The notes beneath the pieces were generated by a model. The model worked only from the letters and a program-made list of their open reading frames with translations, was not told the DNA's origin and searched no databases. A stretch of 7,046 bases of DNA, taken from Oscillospiraceae bacterium UBA6409 (GTDB taxonomy: Bacteria > Bacillota > Clostridia > Oscillospirales > Oscillospiraceae). Below are positions 1 to 5,910 of this stretch, piece by piece; position 1 is the stretch's first letter, and the number at the start of each line of letters is the position of its first letter. The stretch covers positions 9,461-16,506 of the forward strand of contig DJPP01000095.1 in the NCBI GenBank assembly GCA_002438575.1, in the 5' to 3' direction. Both the position numbers and the translations under genes were made by a program.

Positions 1-386
1 AACTTCACCGTCACGCGGGAACCGACGGTCTGGCCGTCGATGCCGGTGACTTCGGCTACGCCGCTGGTCTTGGTGGCGGTGACCTGCATACCGTCGGTGT
101 GCAGGGTGACCTTGTCGCCCACGCCCACGGTCGCGGAGTCCGCCGGCGCCACGCCCAGGGTGGTCTCGAACTCCATGTACTTCTGCACCTCCACGCACGG
201 CACCACGCCGTTGTCGTCGACGGGACCCACGCACACATGGCTGGGTGCCACGGCGCCGCTGCACAGCGTCACCTTGCCGCTGGCCAGCTTCAGCGCCTCG
301 CCCACCTGGTAGCTCTCGCCGTCGGTGGGCTGCATATACACGATGGGGGGCGTATTGCCCACCAGCATTCTGCTAAGCATGAACAT
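1..386 (-). CDS. Probable head decoration / capsid-stabilising protein (partial, 3' end outside window)
   Basis: The frame opens with ATG at 386 and stays open to the window edge, giving 128 residues. An AAAGGAG ribosome site lies 10 nt upstream; the next in-frame ATG (380) would be about 16 nt away, so 386 is preferred. The protein starts MFMLSRMLVG and is rich in V, T, G and D, with little predicted helix, as expected for a beta-sandwich protein. The C-terminal part reads DKVTLHTDGMQVTATKTSGV, then a GIDG turn and a final VTVKF strand. From memory, proteins of about 130 aa with this 'VTLHTDGLQVTAT..SGVAEV' ending occur between scaffold and major capsid genes in clostridial phages and are usually hypothetical or decoration-like. 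If so, the stop is only a few codons beyond position 1. Position right after the scaffold supports a capsid-surface role. The family assignment rests on position and recall, not on a catalytic motif. Confidence 0.6.
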   Translation of the reverse strand, partial: MFMLSRMLVGNTPPIVYMQPTDGESYQVGEALKLASGKVTLCSGAVAPSHVCVGPVDDNGVVPCVEVQKYMEFETTLGVAPADSATVGVGDKVTLHTDGMQVTATKTSGVAEVTGIDGQTVGSRVTVK

Positions 387-406
387 AGTTTGTTATCTCC
401 TTTCCC

Positions 407-421
407 GCCCCTGTCCGGGGC
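407..421 (-). other. Short intergenic hairpin between scaffold and decoration genes
   Basis: GCCCC and GGGGC arms (407-411 and 417-421) with a 5-nt loop lie directly after the scaffold stop codon and just before the ribosome site of the next gene. No U-tract follows, so it is not an intrinsic terminator. It could protect the upstream message end or tune translation of the downstream gene; five GC pairs can also occur by chance in such GC-rich DNA. Confidence 0.4.
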
Positions 422-422
422 T

Positions 423-1370
423 TTACTGTTTGTAGAATTCTCCGTATGCGGCGTTGATCTCGTCGTCCGTCGCATTGGGATTGATCTCGCGGTACAGCTC
501 CTTTTGCCGCGGCGTGGCCACATAGGGGGCCTCACCCGCAGCGCCGGGCACCGGGGCCATGTGGCGCTTTCCGCTGGCCTGCTTGATGCCGGCCTGTCTG
601 GCCGCCTCCATGCGCCGCTTGTCCACGGCATCCCGGTTGGCCATATAGAAGGCGTCCTCGATGGACAATCCCTTTTCCACATAGCCGCGGAAGGCCTCTC
701 CGGTGGGCATGGCCACGATGTCCTCCAGCGTCTGGATGCCGCTGTCGTACTTCACCCGCACGGCCTCAAGGCCCTGCCGGATGGCCGCCTGTGCCTGGGC
801 GGTCACGTTCCGCGCCTCGGCGCTCATGCCCTCCAGGCGCTGGCGCTGCACCTGCTCCCGCAGGGGCTTCACGGCGTCATCCACCATGCCCTGCAGCGCC
901 GCCGGATCCACACCGGCGGACAGCATCTGTGCCTCGCGCTCCTGTCTGGCCCTGGCCTCCTGATAGGCCCGGAAGTCCGCCTCCGTGCGAATGGGCTGGC
1001 CGGTGTAGGGGTTCGTCTGGCCCGCGAACAGGTCGGCGTACACCGCGTCCACGCGGGCCTGCGCCGCCGCGGTCAGAGCCTGCCGTTCCGCCTCGCGCTC
1101 CCGCGCCCGGCGGCCGTAGGCCTGCCGGCTGCGCTCCTCGGCGCTCTGTCCCGCTTCCGCGCCCGGCGCTGCTGCGCCGCCTCCCGCTTCAGCAGGATCT
1201 CCGCCGTCCTCATGGGCTTCCGTGCCCTGCTCCTGTGCTGTGTCTTCTTCACCGGCGATGCCGGTACCGTTTTCCACAGGCTCCTGCGTATCGCCGTCTG
1301 CCGCGCTGCCCGCACCGGGCAGCTCCACGCCGAAGGCCTCCGCATAGTCCTGTTCCGTCAATCCGTTCAT
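423..1370 (-). CDS. Phage scaffolding protein
   Basis: 315 aa, starting at ATG 1370 with AAAGGAG six nt upstream; the frame is open further up to 1433 but those codons have no ribosome site. Scaffolds fill the procapsid, direct coat and portal assembly and leave before or during packaging. Visible layout: a short N-terminal segment (1-18), a very acidic low-complexity stretch rich in E, D, G and A (about 19-78), a long charged helical region rich in Q, E, R and A (about 79-205) interrupted by NPYTGQPI near 120-127, a compact segment (210-262), a linker with KRHMAPVPG, and a conserved-looking tail INPNATDDEINAAYGEFYKQ (296-315). The tail is a probable helix that could contact the coat protein. 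Acidic composition, coiled-coil character and position upstream of the decoration/capsid genes all fit a scaffold. No protease motif is visible, so it does not look like a protease-scaffold fusion. Confidence 0.85.
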   Translation of the reverse strand: MNGLTEQDYAEAFGVELPGAGSAADGDTQEPVENGTGIAGEEDTAQEQGTEAHEDGGDPAEAGGGAAAPGAEAGQSAEERSRQAYGRRAREREAERQALTAAAQARVDAVYADLFAGQTNPYTGQPIRTEADFRAYQEARARQEREAQMLSAGVDPAALQGMVDDAVKPLREQVQRQRLEGMSAEARNVTAQAQAAIRQGLEAVRVKYDSGIQTLEDIVAMPTGEAFRGYVEKGLSIEDAFYMANRDAVDKRRMEAARQAGIKQASGKRHMAPVPGAAGEAPYVATPRQKELYREINPNATDDEINAAYGEFYKQ

Positions 1371-1443
1371 GGTGTTCTCCTTTCCGATTTTTCCGCGTTC
1401 GGTGCGAATGCGCCCCTTTTCCGCCGGGGCCAAGCGAAATGTC

Positions 1444-1457
1444 CCGCCCGCAGGCGG
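1444..1457 (-). other. Small GC hairpin upstream of scaffold gene
   Basis: CCGCC and GGCGG arms with a 4-nt loop lie in the 117-nt spacer (1371-1487) between the 53-aa gene and the scaffold. There is no U-tract. The rest of this spacer holds only the scaffold ribosome site (AAAGGAG, six nt before 1370) and shows no promoter I can support. Confidence 0.3.
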
Positions 1458-1487
1458 TGATGTGTCGTCGGTGCCAGCAGGACGCGC

Positions 1488-1649
1488 TTACTTGCGCTTA
1501 TCCTTGCTGCCGCCATTCCCGGTCCGAAGGTCGGTTCCGGTGAAGCGCACGGTGCCCTTCTGGGCGGGCGCCGCCTTCTGGGCGGGCGCTTCCACGCGCT
1601 GGCTGCCCACGTTGGCGATGCTGCCGATGTAGCCCTTCTTTTTCTCCAT
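1488..1649 (-). CDS. Small basic phage protein, 53 aa, unknown function
   Basis: ATG at 1649 has GGAGG nine nt upstream and the frame ends at a TAA (1488-1490). A competing ATG at 1656 is only two nt from the same ribosome site and reads another frame, so 1649 is chosen. The peptide begins MEKKKGYIGSIANVGSQRVE, carries a short tandem repeat (APAQKA then APAQKG, about residues 21-32), then TVRFTGTDLRTG and a very basic end, KDKRK. It has no cysteines and no membrane segment. Short proteins with 'KKGYIG.I...G.Q.V.AP' and 'TG.DLRTG' resemble, from memory, uncharacterised peptides between portal and scaffold in clostridial phages. A basic, partly disordered peptide here could bind DNA or the acidic scaffold; that is speculation. 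Its good start, high-GC third positions and late-gene position make it a real gene. Confidence 0.7.
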   Translation of the reverse strand: MEKKKGYIGSIANVGSQRVEAPAQKAAPAQKGTVRFTGTDLRTGNGGSKDKRK

Positions 1650-1840
1650 GCCTCATGTCCTCCTTTCGCCGTATTCGGGTTTTTCCCGCCGTCCCGCCGG
1701 CGAAACGTTGTCCTGTGCAGCTCCGGGGCTGCGGTGGATGCCCCGCCCTTCGGCAGGGCGTCCGGTAGTAAGACAGGAGGAAAATCTGTCTGGCTCCGGG
1801 CGGTGTGCGAAACCACCCACCGCGGCCCCGGAGGGCCGCC
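1650..1840 (-). other. Structured intergenic region with several hairpins
   Basis: About 190 nt without a convincing gene between the 56-aa and 53-aa genes. In the minus-strand message the visible hairpins are, in order: GCGGCCC/GGGCCGC (1839-1822) directly after the stop codon; an alternative arm pair CTCCGG/CCGGAG (1794-1799 with 1828-1833) enclosing GCGGTG/CACCGC (1800-1805 with 1818-1823), which excludes the first; AGACAG/CTGTCT (1771-1791); an 8-bp stem with one G-U pair and a 4-nt loop (1740-1759); and GCAGC/GCTGC (1717-1732). None has a U-tract, so none is a standard terminator. The end of the region supplies the ribosome site of the 53-aa gene. It may be a processing or translational-control element in the late message. 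Confidence 0.45.
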
Positions 1841-2011
1841 TCACGCTTCGGCCGCATCGTCCGCCGCCGGAGCGTCCTTCTTTTTCTTGAGCCGCCGGTC
1901 GTACCGGGCGCACTTGGGGTTCCGGCACACATAGGCGGTCTCGCTGCCGCCGTCCGCGTTCACCGCGGCACTGTAGATCATCATCTCCAGTCCGCATTCC
2001 GGGCACTTCAT
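1841..2011 (-). CDS. 56-aa C4 zinc ribbon protein
   Basis: ATG at 2011 overlaps the portal stop in an ATGA arrangement (4 nt shared), a classic sign of translational coupling; a GGGAGG stretch 12 nt upstream, inside the portal gene, is the only ribosome site. The peptide starts MKCPECGLEM and has cysteines at 3, 6, 29 and 34 (CPEC and CRNPKC), a pattern that fits a single four-cysteine zinc ribbon. The tail (36-56) is first basic (RYDRRLKKKK) and then acidic and Ala-rich. Such small zinc ribbons are common in Firmicutes phages and may bind nucleic acid or protein. Coupling to the portal suggests a head or packaging accessory role, but no specific function can be assigned. The ribbon pattern echoes the one inside the portal itself. 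Confidence 0.8.
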   Translation of the reverse strand: MKCPECGLEMMIYSAAVNADGGSETAYVCRNPKCARYDRRLKKKKDAPAADDAAEA

Positions 2012-3963
2012 GCCATCTCGCCCCCTCCCTGCTGTGCCGCCATCGTCAGCAGCTCCTCCGCCGTGGGCTCCGTCCCGCCGGAGCCGTCTGCCGCCGTGGG
2101 CTGCATCTGCTGTGCCTGCTGGCGCTCCATCTGATCCCGCAGGCTCTTGACCATGTCCCCGGCCATGGGGTAGTGCAGCTTCTCCATCTGCTCCCAGAAC
2201 CGCAGCAGCGTCGTGATCTCCGTGGGGCTGCCCATAGCGCCCTCCTGGAAGTTCATCCGCGTTTCCTTCCACAGCGCCTGCCGGTCCGAGGCCAGCGGCG
2301 CCGAGCTGTCGCAGGAGAACAGGAAGTCCGTGTTGTACTGCCAGTCCCCCGCCTCGTCCTGGTACAGGAAGTCGTGCCGGTCGAAGGTCACATATTCCAC
2401 GTCGCCGTGTTCGTCCGTCCGCCGGATGGTCCGCGGCTCGTCGCAGTAGGCCAGCATCCACTTGAAGATGGCCTCGAACAGGTCCTGGTACATGGCCCGC
2501 TTCATCACCCGCTTGCTCTCCAGGCGGCCCGCCGCCTGCTGGGCGCTGAACTCCTTGGCCACGGCGCTGGTGGCTGTGGGATCCTTCCGGCCCTGCATAC
2601 TGTCCGTGATGCCGATGGTCTGCCGGGCCTGCTCGTAGATCTGCGCCATCATGGCAAGGTCCGTGTTGATGTCCACCTGCGTGTTGAAGGTCTTGATCAT
2701 CTCCAGCTGTGCCGCGTTCTGCAGCTCCACCCGCACACCGTCCTTGTCGGTGACGAACTGTGCGCCGGGCGGCACGGTGGTGAAGCTGCCGCCGGACAGC
2801 ACCTTCGTGTTCATCTTCGTGCACAGCTTGTTGAGGCTGTTCTGCTGGTCGAAGATGGCGTCAAGGTCGCTGCTGCCCCAGAACCGCCCCGGCATACTCA
2901 CATTTTTCCGGATGACCAGCGGGAACACGTCCGGCTTGTAGTAGGGGATGCTCGTCTGCTCCTGCCGGTAGGCCGCCTCCGTCATGGCCACCGCCGGGCC
3001 ACCGCCCGGCTGCATCTGCGGCAGCAGCGCGCCCGCCTCCAGCGCCACCGGCTGGCCCAGCTCGTCCCGCACGGTGCTCACCGCCGGGATCACCGCGCCA
3101 TTCCGCAGAACGATGTCCTCCGTCAGCTCCTCGTACTCCATAACCTCGTCCTCGAACTTCTTGGAGCCGCAGTAGGCGCACTTCTTGCCGTCGCCCACGG
3201 CGCCGCAGACGGCGCAGCGGTGTACCCGCCGCAGCTGATAGTCCTCCAGGTCCTCCAGCACCACGTCGTTCACCCAGCGCAGCCGCCCGATGCCGCCCTT
3301 GCCGTTGCGGTAGTAGGCGGTCACCATCGTCACCAGCTGGTCCGTGGTGTCCGCCGACGCGCCCAGCCGCCGGGCGTCCGGATCGCTCTCGTTCTCGTCG
3401 GCCACGTTCACGCCGTAGAACTTCCGGATCTGCCGCTTCGTCTGCGGCGTCTTGAGGAAAAAGAAATCCATGTCCGCCACCTGCGTCATGCCGGCCTGCG
3501 GCACAATGCCGTAGGGATGGACCAGGCTCACCTTCAGATCGCCCAGCCAGTCCTTGCCGCTGACGCTGTCCAGCCAGTCCACCAGCAGGCCGTAGCCGCC
3601 CTGCACCGGGCTCAGTCGCTCGCCCTCGTCGTTCATGCGCTCCGAGGGCAGCCGGTCCATCACGTCCCGCAGCATGGCCTCGATCACGTCCGCCAGCCAC
3701 TCGTCCTCCTCCCGCACCGCCGTCACCTTCGGCGAGGGGATCGTGCTGTCTATCTGCGTTTCGATGATCTCGAAGCTCACGTTCCGCACATGGCTGGCCA
3801 GGCTCTCCCTGGCCGCCGTGCCGTCCGGGGCGTAGATGGTGTGGTCGCCCTCGTACTGCTTCTCCCGTCGGATCATTCTCTCCCGTTCCCCGGCGATGGC
3901 GTTCTCCGCCAGCGCCAGGCGCTCCTGCCACACCTGCAGCTTCTCCTGGTCCTTTCTGTTCAT
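2008..3963 (-). CDS. Phage portal protein with internal zinc ribbon
   Basis: 651 aa, ATG at 3963 with GGGAGG five nt upstream. The portal is the dodecameric ring at one capsid vertex through which the terminase pumps DNA. Family signs: a charged helical start (1-38), YEGDHTIYAPDG (37-48), ETQIDSTIPSPKV (68-80), VHPYGIVPQAG (148-158), the GRFWGSSDLDAIFDQQNSLN segment (359-378), then GITDSMQGRKDPTATSAVAK (451-470) followed by EFSAQQAAGRLESKR, which I recognise from portals of clostridial phages, and a disordered Q/A/E/G-rich tail (about 612-651). The length fits large podovirus/siphovirus-type portals. An unusual insertion at 250-265 has CAVC and CAYC, a C4 zinc ribbon, in the middle of the chain. 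The gene starts 12 bp after the TerS stop and overlaps the next gene by ATGA. No terL is present between TerS and this gene. Confidence 0.9.
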   Translation of the reverse strand: MNRKDQEKLQVWQERLALAENAIAGERERMIRREKQYEGDHTIYAPDGTAARESLASHVRNVSFEIIETQIDSTIPSPKVTAVREEDEWLADVIEAMLRDVMDRLPSERMNDEGERLSPVQGGYGLLVDWLDSVSGKDWLGDLKVSLVHPYGIVPQAGMTQVADMDFFFLKTPQTKRQIRKFYGVNVADENESDPDARRLGASADTTDQLVTMVTAYYRNGKGGIGRLRWVNDVVLEDLEDYQLRRVHRCAVCGAVGDGKKCAYCGSKKFEDEVMEYEELTEDIVLRNGAVIPAVSTVRDELGQPVALEAGALLPQMQPGGGPAVAMTEAAYRQEQTSIPYYKPDVFPLVIRKNVSMPGRFWGSSDLDAIFDQQNSLNKLCTKMNTKVLSGGSFTTVPPGAQFVTDKDGVRVELQNAAQLEMIKTFNTQVDINTDLAMMAQIYEQARQTIGITDSMQGRKDPTATSAVAKEFSAQQAAGRLESKRVMKRAMYQDLFEAIFKWMLAYCDEPRTIRRTDEHGDVEYVTFDRHDFLYQDEAGDWQYNTDFLFSCDSSAPLASDRQALWKETRMNFQEGAMGSPTEITTLLRFWEQMEKLHYPMAGDMVKSLRDQMERQQAQQMQPTAADGSGGTEPTAEELLTMAAQQGGGEMA

Positions 3964-3975
3964 GGCTTCCTCCCG

Positions 3976-4434
3976 TCAGAATTCCCGGCTTCCGCCGGTC
4001 AGCATTTTCTCGTAATCGTCCGCGCCGTCGTCCTCGGCCGCACCGTCCAGCTTGTCCAGCAGCCGGCTCAGCAACTCCGCGCCCTTGTACAGGCCTTTCT
4101 CGTTCTGCTCCCAGGTGCCGTCCGGCTCGTAGGTCCTCGTGTCGCTGTTCCACACCAGGTGCGGGGTGCCGCCCTTGCACTTCTGCATCATCTCGTACAC
4201 CTCTACCGCCAGCGAGTGCCGCGTGATGCCCAGCTCGTCGAACTTCGCCTTCAGCAGCTCGTTCCGATAGGCCTGCACCGCCGGATCCTTCATCAGGCGG
4301 CTGGCCGTGTTGGCCGCGCTCTTTTCGCTGTACCCCGCCCGGACCGCGGCCCTCGTGCCGTTCATGTCTACCAGCCACTCCCGGACGAAGCGCCGCTGCT
4401 TCTCGCTCAGTTGTTTCTGTTCTTTTTCAGCCAC
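3976..4434 (-). CDS. terS: Terminase small subunit (Terminase_2 / XtmA-like)
   Basis: 152 aa. The start is GTG at 4434, with AAGGAGG eight nt upstream; the first in-frame ATG lies inside the conserved domain and would remove the DNA-binding region. TerS recognises the packaging site in phage DNA and regulates the large-subunit motor. The N-terminal half carries the Terminase_2 signature: LSEKQRRFVREWLVDMNGTR (9-28), AAVRAGYSEKSAANTASRLM (29-48), then KDPAVQAYRNEL (49-60), a helix-turn-helix that binds DNA. Residues 61-86 form an oligomerisation-type helix; the C-terminal part (EKGLYKGAELLSRLLDKLDG, 112-131) ends in an acidic tail that in this family contacts TerL or the portal. It is the first gene after a strong terminator and probably begins the late operon. 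The oddity is that no large subunit follows; the next gene is the portal. Confidence 0.88.
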   Translation of the reverse strand: MAEKEQKQLSEKQRRFVREWLVDMNGTRAAVRAGYSEKSAANTASRLMKDPAVQAYRNELLKAKFDELGITRHSLAVEVYEMMQKCKGGTPHLVWNSDTRTYEPDGTWEQNEKGLYKGAELLSRLLDKLDGAAEDDGADDYEKMLTGGSREF

Positions 4435-4469
4435 GGCGCCCGCCTCCTTCCCGCCGGTGAATACTCTCC

Positions 4470-4475
4470 ATTTTA
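4470..4475 (-). promoter_or_regulatory. Possible -10 box for the terS-portal late operon
   Basis: After the terminator the minus strand turns AT-rich and shows TAAAAT (read 4475-4470) about 36 nt before the terS start. No good -35 sits at 16-18 nt; the nearest TTGA-containing hexamer is too close (14 nt). A pair of TGCAC words lies upstream in direct repeat, 10 nt apart. An activator-dependent phage late promoter would look like this, but the call is weak. Confidence 0.3.
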
Positions 4476-4527
4476 TCCATTGTGCAACACTTCAACGTGC
4501 AGTTATCACGGAAATGCAGAAAAGCGC

Positions 4528-4565
4528 AAAAATCCCGGAAGCCGTGCAAAATCACAGCTTCCGGG
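4528..4565 (-). terminator. Strong rho-independent terminator after the rep operon
   Basis: In the minus-strand transcript, arms CCCGGAAGCTGTG and CACGGCTTCCGGG (plus-strand 4553-4565 and 4534-4546) pair over 13 bp with one U-G wobble and a 6-nt loop, followed after one A by five U residues. It lies about 46 nt past the stop of the 87-aa gene and 94 nt before the terS start, so it separates the replication/regulation unit from the head genes. Confidence 0.88.
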
Positions 4566-4611
4566 CAATTCATTCAGCTAAAGCGCGTCCGTTATCCCAG
4601 AAAACAGGCCG

Positions 4612-4875
4612 CTACCAGCTCTCGTAAAAGGCCTTCCTCATGTCGTACAGTACGCTCTCCGTGATGGCGTGGTCCAGTGAGATGGCCGTCACGCTCTTTC
4701 GCGTGGTCATCAGCTCAAAAAGGGCATGGCTATACGCACCTCCGACCATGTCGCAGGTGTACTTGACCTTCTCCTGTATCCATCGCGGTTGTTCCGGCAG
4801 TGTCAGGCAGGTGTAGCGGATGAAGCCCTGCTTCTCCTCCGGCAGCTTCACCCCGCGCAGCTTTTTAAACCCCAT
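4612..4875 (-). CDS. 87-aa protein with possible C-terminal helix-turn-helix, unknown function
   Basis: ATG at 4875 has GGAGGTGA five nt upstream; the upstream in-frame extension to 4908 lies inside the rep gene and lacks such a site. The gene overlaps the last 11 nt of rep, so the two are probably translated together. The sequence starts MGFKKLRGVKLPEEKQGFIR, has a central part with CLTLPEQPRWIQEKVKYTC (about 23-41), then GGAYSHALFELMTTRKSVTA (45-64) and ISLDHAITESVLYDMRKAFY (65-84). The last segment looks like a turn and recognition helix, typical of small phage DNA-binding proteins. From memory, very similar 85-90-aa proteins ending in 'ESVLYD.RK.FYESW' sit just before the terminase genes in clostridial phages. 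A late-gene activator is a reasonable guess from shape and place, but unproven. Its own terminator follows. Confidence 0.75.
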   Translation of the reverse strand: MGFKKLRGVKLPEEKQGFIRYTCLTLPEQPRWIQEKVKYTCDMVGGAYSHALFELMTTRKSVTAISLDHAITESVLYDMRKAFYESW

Positions 4876-5704
4876 CCCCGTCACCTCCCTCCAGAGGCTC
4901 CCCGGCATAGGCCACGGCCATCTCCTTGCTGCCGCCCACCTTCCGGGCAGGATCCCGCTGGGCGGGTATGTAGCGCACGAAGTTCACCCCTGCCTCCGGA
5001 TCGTACCGCGTCCCCGGCAGCGCCGAGGCCCCGGCCGGCACCCGCAGCGGCGCCGGTGAGTATGTGTACAAGTGCTCCACCTTCGGCTTGACCATGTTCC
5101 GGCTGACGCTGTACTTCTTCTCGTCCGCCACACCGCGCGCCTGTAGGATGAGGTACCGGGCCAGCGGGTAGTAGTCCTTCTGCCGCCGCAGGATCTGCAC
5201 GTCCACCTCGCCGCTGCCCCACACGTCCTCCAGCTTCTCGTCGTACAGCCAGAACACGCCGTCCTCCAGCCGCAGGCCGTGTCCGGAGATGACCACATGG
5301 ACGTGGATACGCACCACCTCCCCGGTCTCGCCGTCCAGCTCACTGGGCACCATCACCCATTTCAGCACCTTTCCGTGCTTCTTCATCCGGTAGGCCACCC
5401 GGTCCAGGAACTTCCGCCCCGCCTTCTTGGCCCCCTCCAGCGTGCCGCCGCAGGCAGCCAGCGCCTCGTCGGTGAAGGACAGCGTCAGATACCCGTCGCC
5501 GTTGGCATAGTTGCAGTTCAGTGTCCGCGCCAGGGCGAGGATGGCCTGCTGCCGGTTGTTCTCCTGCTTCTTCTCGCTGCTGGCACCCTTGATCCGCGCC
5601 CCCCGCCGGGAGGGCCTGCGCCCCACATAGGCCTTGCGGCGCTCCACCACGGAGCCGCTGGTGATCTTGGTGATCACATACATTCCCTCCTTCGCCGTCG
5701 TCAT
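4865..5704 (-). CDS. Rolling-circle replication-associated protein, HUH endonuclease-like
   Basis: 279 aa, ATG at 5704 with GGGAGGAG six nt upstream. HUH enzymes nick one DNA strand with a tyrosine and start rolling-circle replication or strand transfer. Visible motifs: motif I-like GYLTLSF (71-77); motif II with two histidines around a hydrophobic residue, RIHVHVVISG (132-141, H134 and H136); and motif III-like DYYPLARYLI (177-186), where Y184, or Y178/Y179, is the candidate nicking tyrosine. The N-terminus (ITKITSGSVVERRKAYVGRR, 11-30) is basic. From memory this matches the 'replication-associated protein' family (ORF2/G2P-like Rep) widespread in gut Firmicutes prophages. No helicase domain follows, so host helicase would be needed. 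It begins after a long structured leader and overlaps the 87-aa gene by 11 nt. The C-terminal 80 residues have no motif I recognise. Nicking activity is inferred, not shown. Confidence 0.8.
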   Translation of the reverse strand: MTTAKEGMYVITKITSGSVVERRKAYVGRRPSRRGARIKGASSEKKQENNRQQAILALARTLNCNYANGDGYLTLSFTDEALAACGGTLEGAKKAGRKFLDRVAYRMKKHGKVLKWVMVPSELDGETGEVVRIHVHVVISGHGLRLEDGVFWLYDEKLEDVWGSGEVDVQILRRQKDYYPLARYLILQARGVADEKKYSVSRNMVKPKVEHLYTYSPAPLRVPAGASALPGTRYDPEAGVNFVRYIPAQRDPARKVGGSKEMAVAYAGEPLEGGDGDGV

Positions 5705-5903
5705 GGTTTGCTCCTCCCTCTCCCGCGTTAAAATAGCATAGGTCGCGCCCGTGCCCGCACGAGCCCCCTGTTCATTTCTCCCGCCCGCCGGTAAAGCCGC
5801 CTGCCCGCTGTCCCCGGAGGAGCCGTCACACGGTGCCGTTCCTCCGCTGCAAGCGGCCTTCCCGCCAAACATAGGCTTTTAACAAGCCCACAGATACGCG
5901 CCC
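5705..5903 (-). promoter_or_regulatory. Hairpin-rich leader of the rep gene
   Basis: About 200 nt between the predicted transcription start (near 5903) and the rep start codon. Visible hairpins: CGGAGGA/TCCTCCG (5815-5821 with 5840-5846) with a nested CCGT/ACGG; CCGCT/AGCGG (5844-5856), which shares three bases with the previous stem so that the two partly exclude each other; and CGTGC/GCACG (5750-5761). The frame is open in phase with rep back to an ATG at 5872, but with no ribosome site and less GC-biased third positions, so I treat it as untranslated. It could be a regulatory leader or part of a replication origin for the Rep. Confidence 0.4.
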
Positions 5904-5910
5904 GCGCGTA
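5895..5910. repeat. GC palindrome adjoining the rep promoter (candidate operator or origin element)
   Basis: TACGCGC and GCGCGTA form a perfect 7-bp inverted repeat with a 2-bp centre (5895-5901 and 5904-5910). It abuts the minus-strand TATAAT and covers the predicted transcription start. Position suits an operator; the adjacent rep gene also makes an origin hairpin possible. Confidence 0.5.

Noticed and set aside
99..1460. Plus-strand open frame of 453 codons opposite scaffold and decoration genes
   Set aside because: Same antisense effect; composition is unnatural and the scaffold frame has ribosome site, start and family-like features.
1367..1816. Minus-strand frame across the gap between the 56-aa and 53-aa genes
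   Set aside because: GTG start without a ribosome site, R/P/A-rich translation, and it overlaps the better-supported 53-aa gene in another frame.
2173..4581. Plus-strand open frame of about 800 codons opposite portal and terS
   Set aside because: It is a by-product of high-GC third positions in the real minus-strand genes. The translation is H/L/R/Q-rich without domains, and the portal and TerS motifs on the other strand are convincing.
5705..5872. N-terminal extension of Rep from an ATG at 5872
   Set aside because: The frame is open, but there is no Shine-Dalgarno, the residues are low-complexity, third positions are less GC-biased, and the ATG at 5704 has an excellent ribosome site before a family-like N-terminus.
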